Shown: positions 25,601 to 35,119 of the stretch, piece by piece
Numbering within the stretch: the first letter of the stretch is position 1
How the letters are laid out: every line of letters begins with the position of its first letter
NCBI GenBank assembly: GCA_013368445.1
Contig: JAACJO010000013.1
Span: 744,001-808,000, forward strand
Length of the DNA: 64,000 nt
Direction of reading: 5' to 3'
DNA from: Leucocoprinus leucothites
Taxonomy: Eukaryota > Basidiomycota > Agaricomycetes > Agaricales > Agaricaceae
Position numbers and translations under genes: made by a program
Notes under the pieces: model-generated
What the model was told of the DNA's origin: nothing
The model's database searches: none
The model's input: the letters and a program-made list of their open reading frames with translations, nothing else

Positions 25601-26931
25601 TTCTGGTGCATCTTCCCTTTCATGCAGCCTGGACAAGGGCGCGAATGATCGGGAATTGAAACCTGAGGTCCATTCAACGTGGAGTCAGTAGTTTTGCTCA
25701 ACACGCAATTAGACGGATGTCCTAAACGTTGATGCCAGGTGTTATAGTCAGGATGCTGAGCGACGTGGCTCGAAGCATTCGAATGTACAATTCGACATCT
25801 TACCGTTTGTAGCGTAGGCTGCGACTCAGAACGAGGAGCCGCTGACAGAACGGCATTGCCTGACTCATCCCGAAAGATAGTACCATGTTTATCAGCCTCG
25901 CTGCGCAACCCGGATTCCAGGAGTTGACCGGCAGACATGAGGCGATCGTGCATACCCTTTACATAGAACACAGGAGACAATGAAGTCGTCGCAGTGATTG
26001 TTTTTCCGTTATCATGGATCTCGTGTTCGATCAAGACAGTGCCTTGACCCGATATGAATAGGGGAGCATTTTTGTTAGCTGTCTGAATTTCACCAAATTT
26101 CCCCATTTCGATTGTGGAAAAATCATCCAAATAGGGTGTGAAATGTGCGGAAGCACCCGAATCAAGAATCCAAGAAGCAGCCCGTGAAGGCGCTTTCTTT
26201 CCCTTACAGTGGCAACATAGAGCTTTCTCACACTTAGACAGGTTCACACAGCGCGGCACAGAGGTCAAATCACAGTTTAATAACAGCCCCACAGGGGCAA
26301 CCGAAATAGTGCGCGATACAAGAGAAGTATATACAGGAGCCGAAGACGACGTAACTAGTCCGCGAAAATGTTCAGCGTGGCCAGGAGCGCTCACATGGGA
26401 GCAGGCTCGAGTTGGGCGACAGGCCCCTTCTCGGTCGTGCTGTAGCATCACCATATCAGTGTTAATCCAATCAGAGATAGAAGAAAAGACTTGCGTTGTC
26501 CACAACCCAGAAGTCCACCCATCAGAATCCTCCCCCTCGGAGTCGGATTCGAGCATTGGATCAGCCGGAGGTGTCATCCTCAGCGACGGTGGGCATTCGT
26601 CCATATCTCCTCCATAATAAGGGATTTCCTCAATAATGGAGCCCGTCGTTTTGGCTTCGACCGCGAGGTCGGCAAGCCTTTCATCCCAGATCTTTAGCAC
26701 TTTATCCTTGGTAGTTTTCGAGCTTCTGCGACGATATCCCTCGGACTGAGGAGATTCGGAGATTCGCTCCTGAAGCCGCGATGTATTCTTTCGCGCTTCT
26801 GCAACAAGGTGGCATGTGGATGACGAAGGGCTTGCGTTAGCCGGTTCTGCCAGCAAGGCAATCCGGTTCGCGAGGAGAGGACAGTTAGCGATAGCGGGGG
26901 CAGCGAAACCGATGGCACTGGAAGCGCCATA
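22608..26931 (-). pseudogene. Element B Pol polyprotein, lightly damaged
   Basis: This continues the gag frame. It holds a protease site (WILDSGASAHFT) and the integrase zinc site (WHQRLGHPSN ... CPGCMKGKMH). The integrase core shows D in HSDLFEL, D in TSDRGGEF and E in NGRAERLNRT. A Pro/Arg-rich linker precedes reverse transcriptase (FDELFSPVVRYET, SVDVKTAYLYGDLDEE, AVVYVDD), and RNase H follows (SSTEAEYMALSD, KRSKHIDIRYHYI). Damage consists of TGA at 25207-25209 within integrase, a tandem GTAT duplication at 23385-23392 that shifts the frame in the connection region, and TGA at 23103-23105. The frame resumes to the stop at 22608. Given the 99.2% LTR identity, inactivation is recent. Confidence 0.9.
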
Positions 26932-27924
26932 TTAAGGAGCGATGTTGGTGACTCCGGAGGTGTTGGTGGCGTCGGCATCGGTCGCAGCTTCATTAGCAGC
27001 GCCCTTACCCTTTTTGCCTCCTCTCTTACCGCGTTTTCCTTTCTTGCCATCTCCGCCGGGATTGCCAGATTGGGGGTTACCAGGCTTCTGGCCAGCGCCC
27101 TGATTAGGAGGCTGCTGCTGCTGTGGCTGCTGGGGCTGTGATCGAAATGGCCCTTGTTGTTGTCCTTGCCCCTGGCGTTGTTGATTGCCGGGGTTCCGGT
27201 TCTGCTGCCATTGACCATTGGAGCGGCCGGCGTGAGAAGCGGAAGCAGTCATTTTCTGGGACCAAGCAGCCTGGATGGCGCTACAGACCAGATCCCACGT
27301 AAGCTGGGACATTTGCGTTTGGTTCGCAAGGATTGACTGTGCTAAGGTTTCCATCCCTTGCGGGACAGCGCGAAGCAGAATCATGGCACGGATCACCTCG
27401 GGAAGTCGCGCAGTCGTGCCTTCGATCCGAGTGAATAAAGATTCAAGCTCAGCGATGGACTGAGCCGGATCCATGTTTCCGGGGAGAGACCAGGAGACGG
27501 CATGGACGAAGTTGCCATATACAGATGCAGGACCTTGGACGCCGTAAAGGCGTTGGAGACCATTCCAAGTGGTGGCTGGATCTCCTTGGACGATCAAGTG
27601 GAGCATGGAATCTGGGACCGCTTGGATCAGCAGGCCAATCGCAGATTGCTCAAGGAAGTTCCTTCGGCGTTCTTCCTCTGTTCGAAGCGCATGAGAAGCG
27701 GAAGCTTCAGCAGCATTCGTGATGTTACCGTCAGTGTCCATTTCTGGAGCAACAAGAGGTGGAAGCGCGGGCGTTAAGCCAGTTGTGACAGTCCAACCCG
27801 TAAGAGGGGTTCCAGGGGTCGTGATCATAGAAAGATATCCCTGCATCCTCATGGACCAAAACTGGTAGTTCTGGGGGCCTTGAAGGACGGGAATGCGAGA
27901 AGCTCCATTGTTGATAGAGGACAT
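26932..27924 (-). CDS. Element B Gag protein
   Basis: The frame is 330 residues, opens at 27924 (MSSINNGASRIPVLQG) and stops at TAA 26932. The N-terminal part has the UBN2/DUF4219-type layout of copia Gag: the YQFWSMRMQGYL start motif, then a helical capsid-like region up to about residue 215. A Gln/Asn/Gly-rich segment (about 225-295) precedes a Lys/Arg-rich tail (KKGKRGKRGGKKGKG), which probably binds RNA in place of a zinc knuckle. The pol frame continues in the same phase after the TAA. At the aligned place element A has no stop, so the TAA is either a gag terminator read through at low rate or a mutation (CAA to TAA). Confidence 0.85.
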   Translation of the reverse strand: MSSINNGASRIPVLQGPQNYQFWSMRMQGYLSMITTPGTPLTGWTVTTGLTPALPPLVAPEMDTDGNITNAAEASASHALRTEEERRRNFLEQSAIGLLIQAVPDSMLHLIVQGDPATTWNGLQRLYGVQGPASVYGNFVHAVSWSLPGNMDPAQSIAELESLFTRIEGTTARLPEVIRAMILLRAVPQGMETLAQSILANQTQMSQLTWDLVCSAIQAAWSQKMTASASHAGRSNGQWQQNRNPGNQQRQGQGQQQGPFRSQPQQPQQQQPPNQGAGQKPGNPQSGNPGGDGKKGKRGKRGGKKGKGAANEAATDADATNTSGVTNIAP

Positions 27925-28184
27925 TCTAAAAAGAAGTCGTCAGTCAACGTTGTTCGTTAGAAGCAGCAGTGATGCGCTAATCGAGCAAGGTTTCGAACCC
28001 AAATCGCCTAAGGGCTAGGGTAAGACACAGAAATGAGAAGGGATGCTGGGCCCTTCACAAGGTACAGCGGTGGCGCTTGGAAAGCGGCCTTCACATAACA
28101 GGTCGATCTAGTCCTTCTCAGACATTAAGCACAGCGAGCTAGTCAGCTAGTGCGATATCGAGCTGGTGATCGGGGCCCATAACC

Positions 28185-28558
28185 TGTCGAAGCAGCAACG
28201 GGGAGCGTAGCGGTGAAGGTAGACGACGAGGTCGAGACTCACTTTACTAGGCAGTTGGTTTGTTATGGGAGAGTGTTCGAGGTAGTAGTTGCGACTGAGA
28301 ATGTAGAATTGACTGTAGAATAGCGAAAGAAATACAAGGTATTTATACTAAAGAGTTCGAATAATTTCTACTATAAAGAGGGTATTACACCATCGTTTCG
28401 AGGTGGTAAAGGGTACAGGTAAAACGTATAGTAAAACATGTAAAGTCCGCACGAAGTATCGGTGCGTGAACATAGTGGTATCTAATAATAGAATGCATAT
28501 GTCATAATTGAGAGTGAACACGAACATAGCAGCGTGTAAACGTGCACGTGATTCAACA
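28185..28558 (-). repeat. 5' LTR of element B
   Basis: This is the 374-base partner of 22156-22529. Directly inside it on the element strand (plus 28170-28184) is the primer site GGTTATGGGCCCCGA, identical to that of element A. Confidence 0.93.
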
Positions 28559-29603
28559 CAGCCGGTCCATGCAAGTAGGCAAGCATCACGTTGGAAGCGA
28601 CATTAGCATATGTGCCATTGCTGGCAGCAGCGAGTTGAGGAACAGAAGTAGGAGCACGAGTGTTAGATGATTGAGTTGATTGCATAGTAAGTTGGTGTTG
28701 GTTAGACACCCTACGCTGGTACTCTGCATTTATACTCGATACAACTGTATCCTATGTAACCATATTCAGAGTAGTGCGGTTTGCTAAATACGTCTGAATG
28801 ACTGGTTCCCAGTCATCCGGGAGTGAATGGAGTAAAATCATTGCCCTTAGAAGTTCCGGTATCATCGTGGCAGTCGGAGGATGCGGCACATTAGCTGGCC
28901 AAGTCATCATCATGGTCGCCACATTGGTCGGAACTTGTAAAGCTCCACTAGCTTGTGCAAGCTGAGTGAATAGGGAAGTAAGTTCCGCTACATCGGTAGT
29001 AGGATCTCTTCCTTTCTTGACTTGGACTCGTAAAGCTTTCTTTAGAAGGCTTAGTATGGCTGAAGGTCCGGTCATTCCATACAAATTTCGCAGATGAGCC
29101 CAAAGCTCATGCGATTGTTGGAACCCATGATTCAACATGGAGTTAGGAAGGCTACTATTGATGAGAGCCAAGGCCTGTGAATTCAAATTGGTTCTCCTTC
29201 GAATTTCTAATGCAACTGCATTGGCATTGGCAAACTGTCCGGCTCCTGTACCCTGTGTGGGTGCAGTGAGAGCTCTTTCAGTCACTGTCCATGCGGTCTC
29301 CGCACAATCAGAGACAGTGCATAAGGACATGGCATCTTTAATTCGAAGAGACCAGTTCTGATAACGATCCTGTCTGGTTAAGGTAGGGATCGATTCACGG
29401 ATTTGGTTTGCAGACATGGGTACTGTATGAGAAAAAAAGTTTGCAGATGGTTGAAAGTCTACAAATCAGATTTCCATCAGTATGTGATCATGGAAGGTGG
29501 TATTGCTACCATTCCACAATTACAAGCCATATGGAAGGTTCCCTTTCAAGGAAGAACATTCCATCCAACAACTCTTTGTCAAATTAAGCCAAAGGCGCTG
29601 TCG

Positions 29604-29615
29604 GGGCCCATAACC
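29604..29615 (-). other. Primer binding site of element A
   Basis: On the element strand the bases after the 5' LTR are GGTTATGGGCCCCGA. This is complementary to GGGCCCATAACC, the anticodon-loop region (CAU) of initiator tRNA-Met, and not to a tRNA 3' end. Element B has the same site, so both would use a cleaved half-tRNA primer as known for Drosophila copia. Confidence 0.7.
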
Positions 29616-30227
29616 TGTTGAAACAGTAATTGCTGCTACACAGCATAGTGCACAGTGACTGAGCAATCTATGACACACTCACTTCGTAAGAACAATAGTT
29701 CGGTCGGTTGTAACGGTGAGTAATTGGTGTAGAATGGTAGCTGAACAAAGTTATGTAGAACGTTGAGTTCGAGTGAAGCAATGATGATGATAGTTGTTTA
29801 GTTGTACACAATAGAATTGGTAAAACTTATTCTACCACTGAATCCTAGTCTGTATTTTATACGTTTCTACAATATCTTCTGAGTCATAGAAACTATTGTA
29901 TACTATCGACTCATAATATGGTATCATAATCATTCTGACTGTCTCTGAGTCGTTCTGACTCATTACTAGTCATATATATCATCCTGACTCATGAATGGCT
30001 TCATCTAGAGTCATTCCGACTAACTATTACTCTATGGATATCATATACAGTCATACTACATATCGTGGAATATACTAAGACATAATGATCGGATCATAAC
30101 TATAAGTACTGATCCGTGATAGAATCAATCCTAGAATAGTCTGAGAGCAATCATTGGAAAGGTTCTCACACTCACTAAGGGCAAGCCCGTAGGGCGCTTC
30201 GTTAGAGCGTCTAGTACTTTCGCAACA
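29616..30227 (-). repeat. 5' LTR of element A
   Basis: This 612-base partner of 14390-15001 is about 98% identical to it. It should carry the element promoter, but I cannot place a TATA box with confidence. Confidence 0.93.
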
Positions 30228-30527
30228 GGTGATGGCTGAGAACTTAGAAGAATATCACTCCGAATTGTCCTGAGCCATGTACAATACTATGCGCTAGGCA
30301 TAGATCTGTTTTTGGGACGTTGGTGCTAAGTGTCGTTCTCTATTCCTGTATTTATGACAGTATTTATGACATAGGGATTACTTTTGCAGGGGATTGGTCA
30401 AACTTGAAGCATCACTACAAACAAGAACAAATATCATGTGGATGTCGGGAATTATCTACTCAGGGTGGAGGTATTATAGAGCTGTATTATAGGACTAGGG
30501 CATATTTAGTAGGGGGTTTGGTAGCAG

Positions 30528-30613
30528 TGGTGTAGCGGTAACATGAGGGTACTGTAGCGGGACTGTAGCGGCAATGTAGCGGGACCGTAGCGGTAGTGAG
30601 CGGTAGCGGTAGC
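30528..30613. repeat. TGTAGCGG minisatellite
   Basis: Short units of TGTAGCGGGAC and GTAGCGGTA repeat here. It is of the same type as the array at 10905-11105 but richer in CpG, as if less deaminated. It abuts the truncated F-box fragment on its right. Confidence 0.65.
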
Positions 30614-30700
30614 AGTAAATTCTGGACCCCCATCGTGCCAGGACATCCACTAATAGCTCGCTAGGAAGTGAAAGAAACTCGTGCATCAGAGTTGTGGTTC
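30614..30700 (-). pseudogene. Truncated F-box fragment
   Basis: From 30686 leftward the minus strand reads MHEFLSLPSELLVDVLARW, which matches the start of an F-box (LPxELLxxIL). It then runs straight into the TGTAGCGG minisatellite and loses sense. The intact-looking relative at 36774 reads LLSLPRELLVEIL. This fragment is therefore probably a second F-box gene whose body was lost or replaced at the minisatellite border. The upstream sequence to about 30790 may hold its former leader. Confidence 0.5.
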
Positions 30701-31324
30701 CTGAAGATCGTGAATGATTTTGCCAGCGGAGAGTTGACGAGATGAGCCATTCATTGGTAAAGGTTCAACAGTGAGATGAGAAACATGGATACTTGCATAA
30801 ACAGAGGAATGCATTGGAAGTTCTTTGACCGTGAGAAAGGTTATTCATTTTCGGAGGTCAATTTGCTTAATTTCTACTGTGACAGGGTCTCATGGCATGA
30901 ATGGCATGAATGCTCTCGACCCTGAACGTGCGCAACCTCACTGTCTTATCGTTTGATTTTACCTCTCGACTCGTGCCGATATTCTAGGCCGTGACAGTAT
31001 TATGATTCATTACCATTCTTACATTCAGGCTGTCCTTCCAACCACCCAACGAATCCTTGACTTCAAATCGACGTTATTCCCTCCCTAGTCCCTGTACTCA
31101 AAGATACATTCACTTCCCCTATAATTCACATGATTTTACATCACCAAGAACTAGGAAGGGCTCGACAGAACACACAGAATCAACCGCACCCAAGTATGTA
31201 CAAGTTGCACCTGACAACCCCGGATAAGAGCCATTGATGAATGGTCTTGCTTCAGAAGGTCAGAAGCGTCGGCCAGCAGGTCAGCACAAGAGTAGGTCCA
31301 GTCGACGGTTAGCTCAAGTCAGTA
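30701..31324. other. Intergenic, no gene recognised
   Basis: No supported reading frame is present. It separates the F-box fragment (-) from the Ulp1-like gene (+) and may hold the promoter of the latter. Confidence 0.4.
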
Positions 31325-34300
31325 ATGACTCACTTTTTGAATAGATACAGATGCCCAAGCCGGTCAAGGTACGGTCATGAGTCTCGCTCATGGCAACGAC
31401 GCCACTACATCCCTTGTCCAGAGTCTTATCCACCTGTGGTTTTAGACCCTTTGCCTATTGGCTCCTTGTCTCCAGAGATGAGGCTATCAGGCGAGTTGCT
31501 ACCCTCAGACTCTGTTCTGAACCTTGGAAAATATGGCGAGATAGAGTTCGAAGATTCTGGTGGTCTCCTCCAAACCTATCTCGATGACGAGCGCAGATCC
31601 CAGTGGCACGACCTCTATTTAGGCGCTGCTGTCAGAAGATTTGTAGATTTAGGACAGTTCTCTGCCGAGGAGAGAGCTTCCAAACAGCAGGAAATACGGA
31701 AAATCATTAAAAGCTTAGCTAAACACGAGGCGATCTTCCAAAATCTTCTAAGCTACACAGATGAGGGCAGAAAACGCAAATTTTATGTGAGTACAGATAT
31801 CTTCCTGCTAGATTTTCGGACTCAGTCCATCTTAGAAGGTCACGTATTCGAGGATAGGGCCCTCGCATCTGGCACTCCTGGGCGTTGCAGTTCGACCGCA
31901 TGTGCCTTTCAAGGAACTCGCGAGGTTTCTTGAACAAGCTACACTTTCTGCTCCTTCCAATTATCCTTCTCGTACTGACGTCAATGCATCCGACTTTGTT
32001 GACGTTTTCCCAAAAGAAACCGAAGTGCTGGAGATGTCGTCTACTGTAAGTCATTGTTTCACCTGTCCCTGTTTCGCCGAAGGTTCTGAGTCTCGCGTAA
32101 AAAGGTCGAGGCAAATGCACGATTTCGTATTTCGACCATACTGAAGAAGGTTGTCGTCAGACTCAGACAAACAGAAATAATTGCATTTGGGGAGGAGCTT
32201 TCTCTTGGTTTTTGCGGTGATGAATCTGGTCCTATCGAGGTCCAACATGTGACAAGCGACGGGACAGTCTTGAGTACTTTCATCTCGGGCCGGTTGGACT
32301 ATGTTGAAGGGACTCGATGCGGGGCGAACACGGTGGTATTGGAGGGCAAACGAGCGAGGTACAGGAATGTAGACTACAAGATTATATACCATAGAAACAA
32401 TAGAATATATTTAAACTCAGAATAAATCACGAGGATAATCCTCGGATTGCTATTCCAACAGACTACGTCTGTTTTAGAGCACCATCTTACCAGATCAAGA
32501 AAGCGCTCAGAGATAGCATTAATGTGGCAGAAGCACTGAGATTCATCCAAAATGAACGTATGTACTCTCGATATCATCTTGAGGTGTATTGAGGAATTTT
32601 GTTGATGCTCCTCGTCCAGTGTTCCGAGAATTTGTCGGTGTTAAATTCGTCGACTTTATCGCTAGTATAGAACAACGCTCCAATAAATCATTCGAGGCAT
32701 TTGGCCTTCTCGATGGCGATTTTCGCTGGGACGTTTTTGCGCTCGAGGCGAAACACATGAATGAGAGGGTCTCTTACAATATTGGTGAGAATGCAAAGTA
32801 AACTTGCGTCTATAGTCGTTCTAACATCACCCGCATAGGACTCTCATCTGCAACCAGCACCAAACCTGCTGCCCTACCCCGTGGTTTTCCACCATTTCAT
32901 ACCAGTGACACAATCATTGGAAATGATCACCCCTCCATGAAATCTCATGATCATACGGCTGATACTGTGAACGTCTCTTCAGGTCGCGAAGTTCCTCGTC
33001 CTATAGCATCTTCTAGTCAAGCTCAAGCACTAGACTCAGACTCACTTTCACCCCTGCGTATGGTACCCTTCGGCTTCGCTTTCCCTAGCTTCTGATTTAA
33101 CCATATAGAATACTTTGTTCGCAATCCTGTCCGTTAGATCGATGCCCACAAACAGTTGGGAACTCTTTCACCCGAGACTTTTCTTGATGCGACACTTTTG
33201 GATCAATATCTCCTCGCGGTTTTTACCTCACATCTGGGTGCCTGCCACGCACAATACATTCCATTCATTTCCTGCGCAGTTCTGATCCCGATGATCAGGA
33301 GATTACCAACACTCGCAGACTGGCTAGTATTTCTGACCGCACGGACTCTGGGCCGCTCGATCCCGTGCTTGGCGTTATTCATCAATCTGACCACTTCTAC
33401 GTTGTTGTTGCCCTACCTCGTTTCCAAGAAGTTCATATTCTTGGCAAAGGGATACTGAGTCTGAAGCAATATCAAGCCGAGAATGGATGGGACCGCTGGA
33501 AAGTACCTTTATCGGGAATCGCTCTCTACTGTGGATGGGACATGCATAATTACCGTATCTTGCATACCGATTGACCTCAGAACGGATTTGATTGTGGCCC
33601 TATTGCTTCCCAGGTGGCTATAACCATATTGCGACATGGTTTCGAGCACAATGACCAAGGCTTTTGGGGCATTCCAGCCCTTTCATGCGCTCACGAAATG
33701 CGTCGCTCTATGGTTTTGAGAGTATCCGACGACACGCAAAAGCCTGGCCTGGTTCTCTAATCTAGACCATGAGGATCCGGCGCTTCTGGAAAGCCTGTAT
33801 AGACCTGACACGGACGAGATGCGACGCCAGATTCACGATTTCGAGCGGAACTTCAATCAAACAAAGAGCTGCTTGGATGTTTTGGAAAAATTGGACCGGG
33901 AGACTCTCACTTGCGAGTTCTGCGTAAAGAGTCGAAGCAGCGTTTTTTCTACTGAACCGGTTCAGGGGCCACCTGCCCTAGCCAATTCCCTCCGATCAGG
34001 TACAGTCACTCCACGAGTAAGCTGTGTGGACTGACCAACCTTGGTTTCATCAGCTTGCGAGAATGATGGTTATATTGTTTCCGATGAATCCTTGGGCGAA
34101 ATTGAGGTCAACAATTTGCTCTTGGAGGGTCTCTCTGTCAGCGCGGACACTAGCGATAAATCAAGTGACCCAGGCTCCGAGTTACTATCATCAGAGACAT
34201 CGGAAGAGGACAATGACGGCGCTACGGAGGTAACCTCTGAAGATAATGGCCTGTCAGAGGAAGACAACCGCTCAACTGGAGGAATAGATTCTGAAGACAG

Positions 34301-34892
34301 GGCTGGCAAAGCCGACATTAATGGGGACTGTGGCACAGGTCATCCCAATAAAGATGCGAGGAGAAGAGACGACCTTGAAGACGAAACGGCGGGAAAGGAC
34401 TCCAATGCGCCTGGCATCAGACAATCTAGAGGAATATCCTCTCCTCCAACAGCCTCTAGAGCCTCTAGATCCGGAAAAAGTTCTGGGAAAAAATCGGCGA
34501 AGACACAGCACCCAAGAGATCTGAAAAAACACTTACCTCAAGTCATCGGGCAATGCCTGGTTATGTACGTTTTCTTGATTCGGTTTATGATCACCTACAG
34601 CAACGCGAAGATCGATTCACAGTCTCAAAAACCCAATATCATCAAGTTCGGTATCTCGAGCAGCAATGATTGGCTCTTTGGGTTACTTGATTGCACTGGC
34701 AATACTCGATTGTGCTATATTACCGACACCCTGACCATCAGAACCGAGGAAAATCTCAAGGACGTGATATTCTTACTGCTGACTTGGGTGAGCCGTCTGT
34801 TATATTTTCTGGAACACCTCTTCATTCGCTCGATTCAGATGATCGTTCCTGGCCATGAAGTACTCCAACATTTTCCGAAGTCGGGAGCGTGA
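31325..34892 (+). pseudogene. Ulp1-like (C48) peptidase-domain gene, broken
   Basis: The N-terminal exons splice cleanly: 31325-31786, 31836-32045, 32105-32358, then from 32421, with GT/AG borders and matching phases. They encode a protein I cannot name (for example FKELARFLEQ, RLDYVEGTRCGANTVV). From about 33.3 kb a Ulp1-type cysteine peptidase domain follows: SDHFYVVVA (His), WDRWKVPLSG, then PQNGFDCGPIASQV, where Gln and Cys (codon 33593-33595) would be catalytic. Such enzymes cleave ubiquitin-like modifiers such as SUMO. An in-frame TGA (33572-33574) stands just before the Gln-Cys motif, a TAG lies near 33140, and frameshifts are needed near 32580, 33270 and 33750. The C-terminal part (34041-34540) is acidic and Ser-rich with a basic patch. 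Similar Ulp1 genes are multicopy in Agaricomycetes. Confidence 0.55.
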
Positions 34893-35119
34893 ACCTCTAA
34901 TAATGTCATAGCCTCTTGAGTCTGCCCGTATCAAATTGAGAATGTATATTCATGTATAGTGTCTTTCGTATGTGAAAAATTAAACTGAGAGGGCAAAGTG
35001 TCACTCGAACTCTTATTATCCTGAGCTCATCATTGATCAGAACTCCCCTCCTCAGCCCAAACCACGTTCATATTCTAGACCGTCAAACATCAACAAAGTA
35101 CTTTTCTCGGACGTCGAGT

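Larger units (their letters stand above)
22156..28558 (-). mobile_element. Ty1/copia LTR retrotransposon B, nested in A
   Basis: This 6,403-base element has 374-base LTRs (TGTCG...CAACA) and a perfect target duplication CAGCC (22151-22155 and 28559-28563). It lies within the gag gene of element A in the same orientation. LTR identity is 371 of 374, so it is the younger insertion. The gag-pol frame is almost intact but carries a TAA, two TGA and a 4-base duplication. No host sequence is carried. Confidence 0.95.
15020..29417 (-). pseudogene. Element A gag-pol polyprotein, interrupted
   Basis: Gag starts at 29417 (MSANQIRESIPTL) and runs to 28559, where element B splits it. It resumes at 22150, and removing B plus one target copy restores the frame exactly (859 + 236 = 1095 bases to the codon at 21914). 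Then follow a Gln-rich and Lys-rich part, a long extra region (about 19.7-22.0 kb), and protease (LLDSGASSHYT, near 19.19 kb). Integrase comes next (ICKGC zinc site; D in HADLKEYP, D in RTDMGGEF, E in NGRAECMHQ). Reverse transcriptase (LVYVDDAKFIG) and RNase H with KHVDIHYHVI follow, and the stop is at 15020. Stops are TGA at 22011, 20964, 19693, 19291, 19255, 18715, 18145, 17311, 17188, 16433, 15695, 15377 and 15191, and TAG at 28752 and 15218. Frameshifts lie near 20545 and 16930. The frame is roughly 2,660 codons, against about 1,770 in B. Confidence 0.9.
14390..30227 (-). mobile_element. Ty1/copia LTR retrotransposon A, outer element
   Basis: Both 612-base LTRs are present, with TGTTG...CAACA ends and a perfect 5-base target duplication GGTGA (14385-14389 and 30228-30232). 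The internal order on the minus strand is gag, protease, integrase, reverse transcriptase and RNase H, which is the Ty1/copia order. A second copia element (22156-28558) is inserted in gag. Without it the element is about 9.4 kb, longer than most copia elements because of an extra coding region at about 19.7-22.0 kb. The LTRs differ at 12 of 612 positions, all transitions. Thirteen TGA stops, TAG stops and at least two frameshifts make it inactive. Confidence 0.95.

Noticed and set aside
26932..26934. Gag stop TAA of element B as proof of programmed readthrough
   Set aside because: Gag and pol are in the same frame, so readthrough is possible. The homologous position in element A has no stop, however, and a single C-to-T change explains the TAA equally well.
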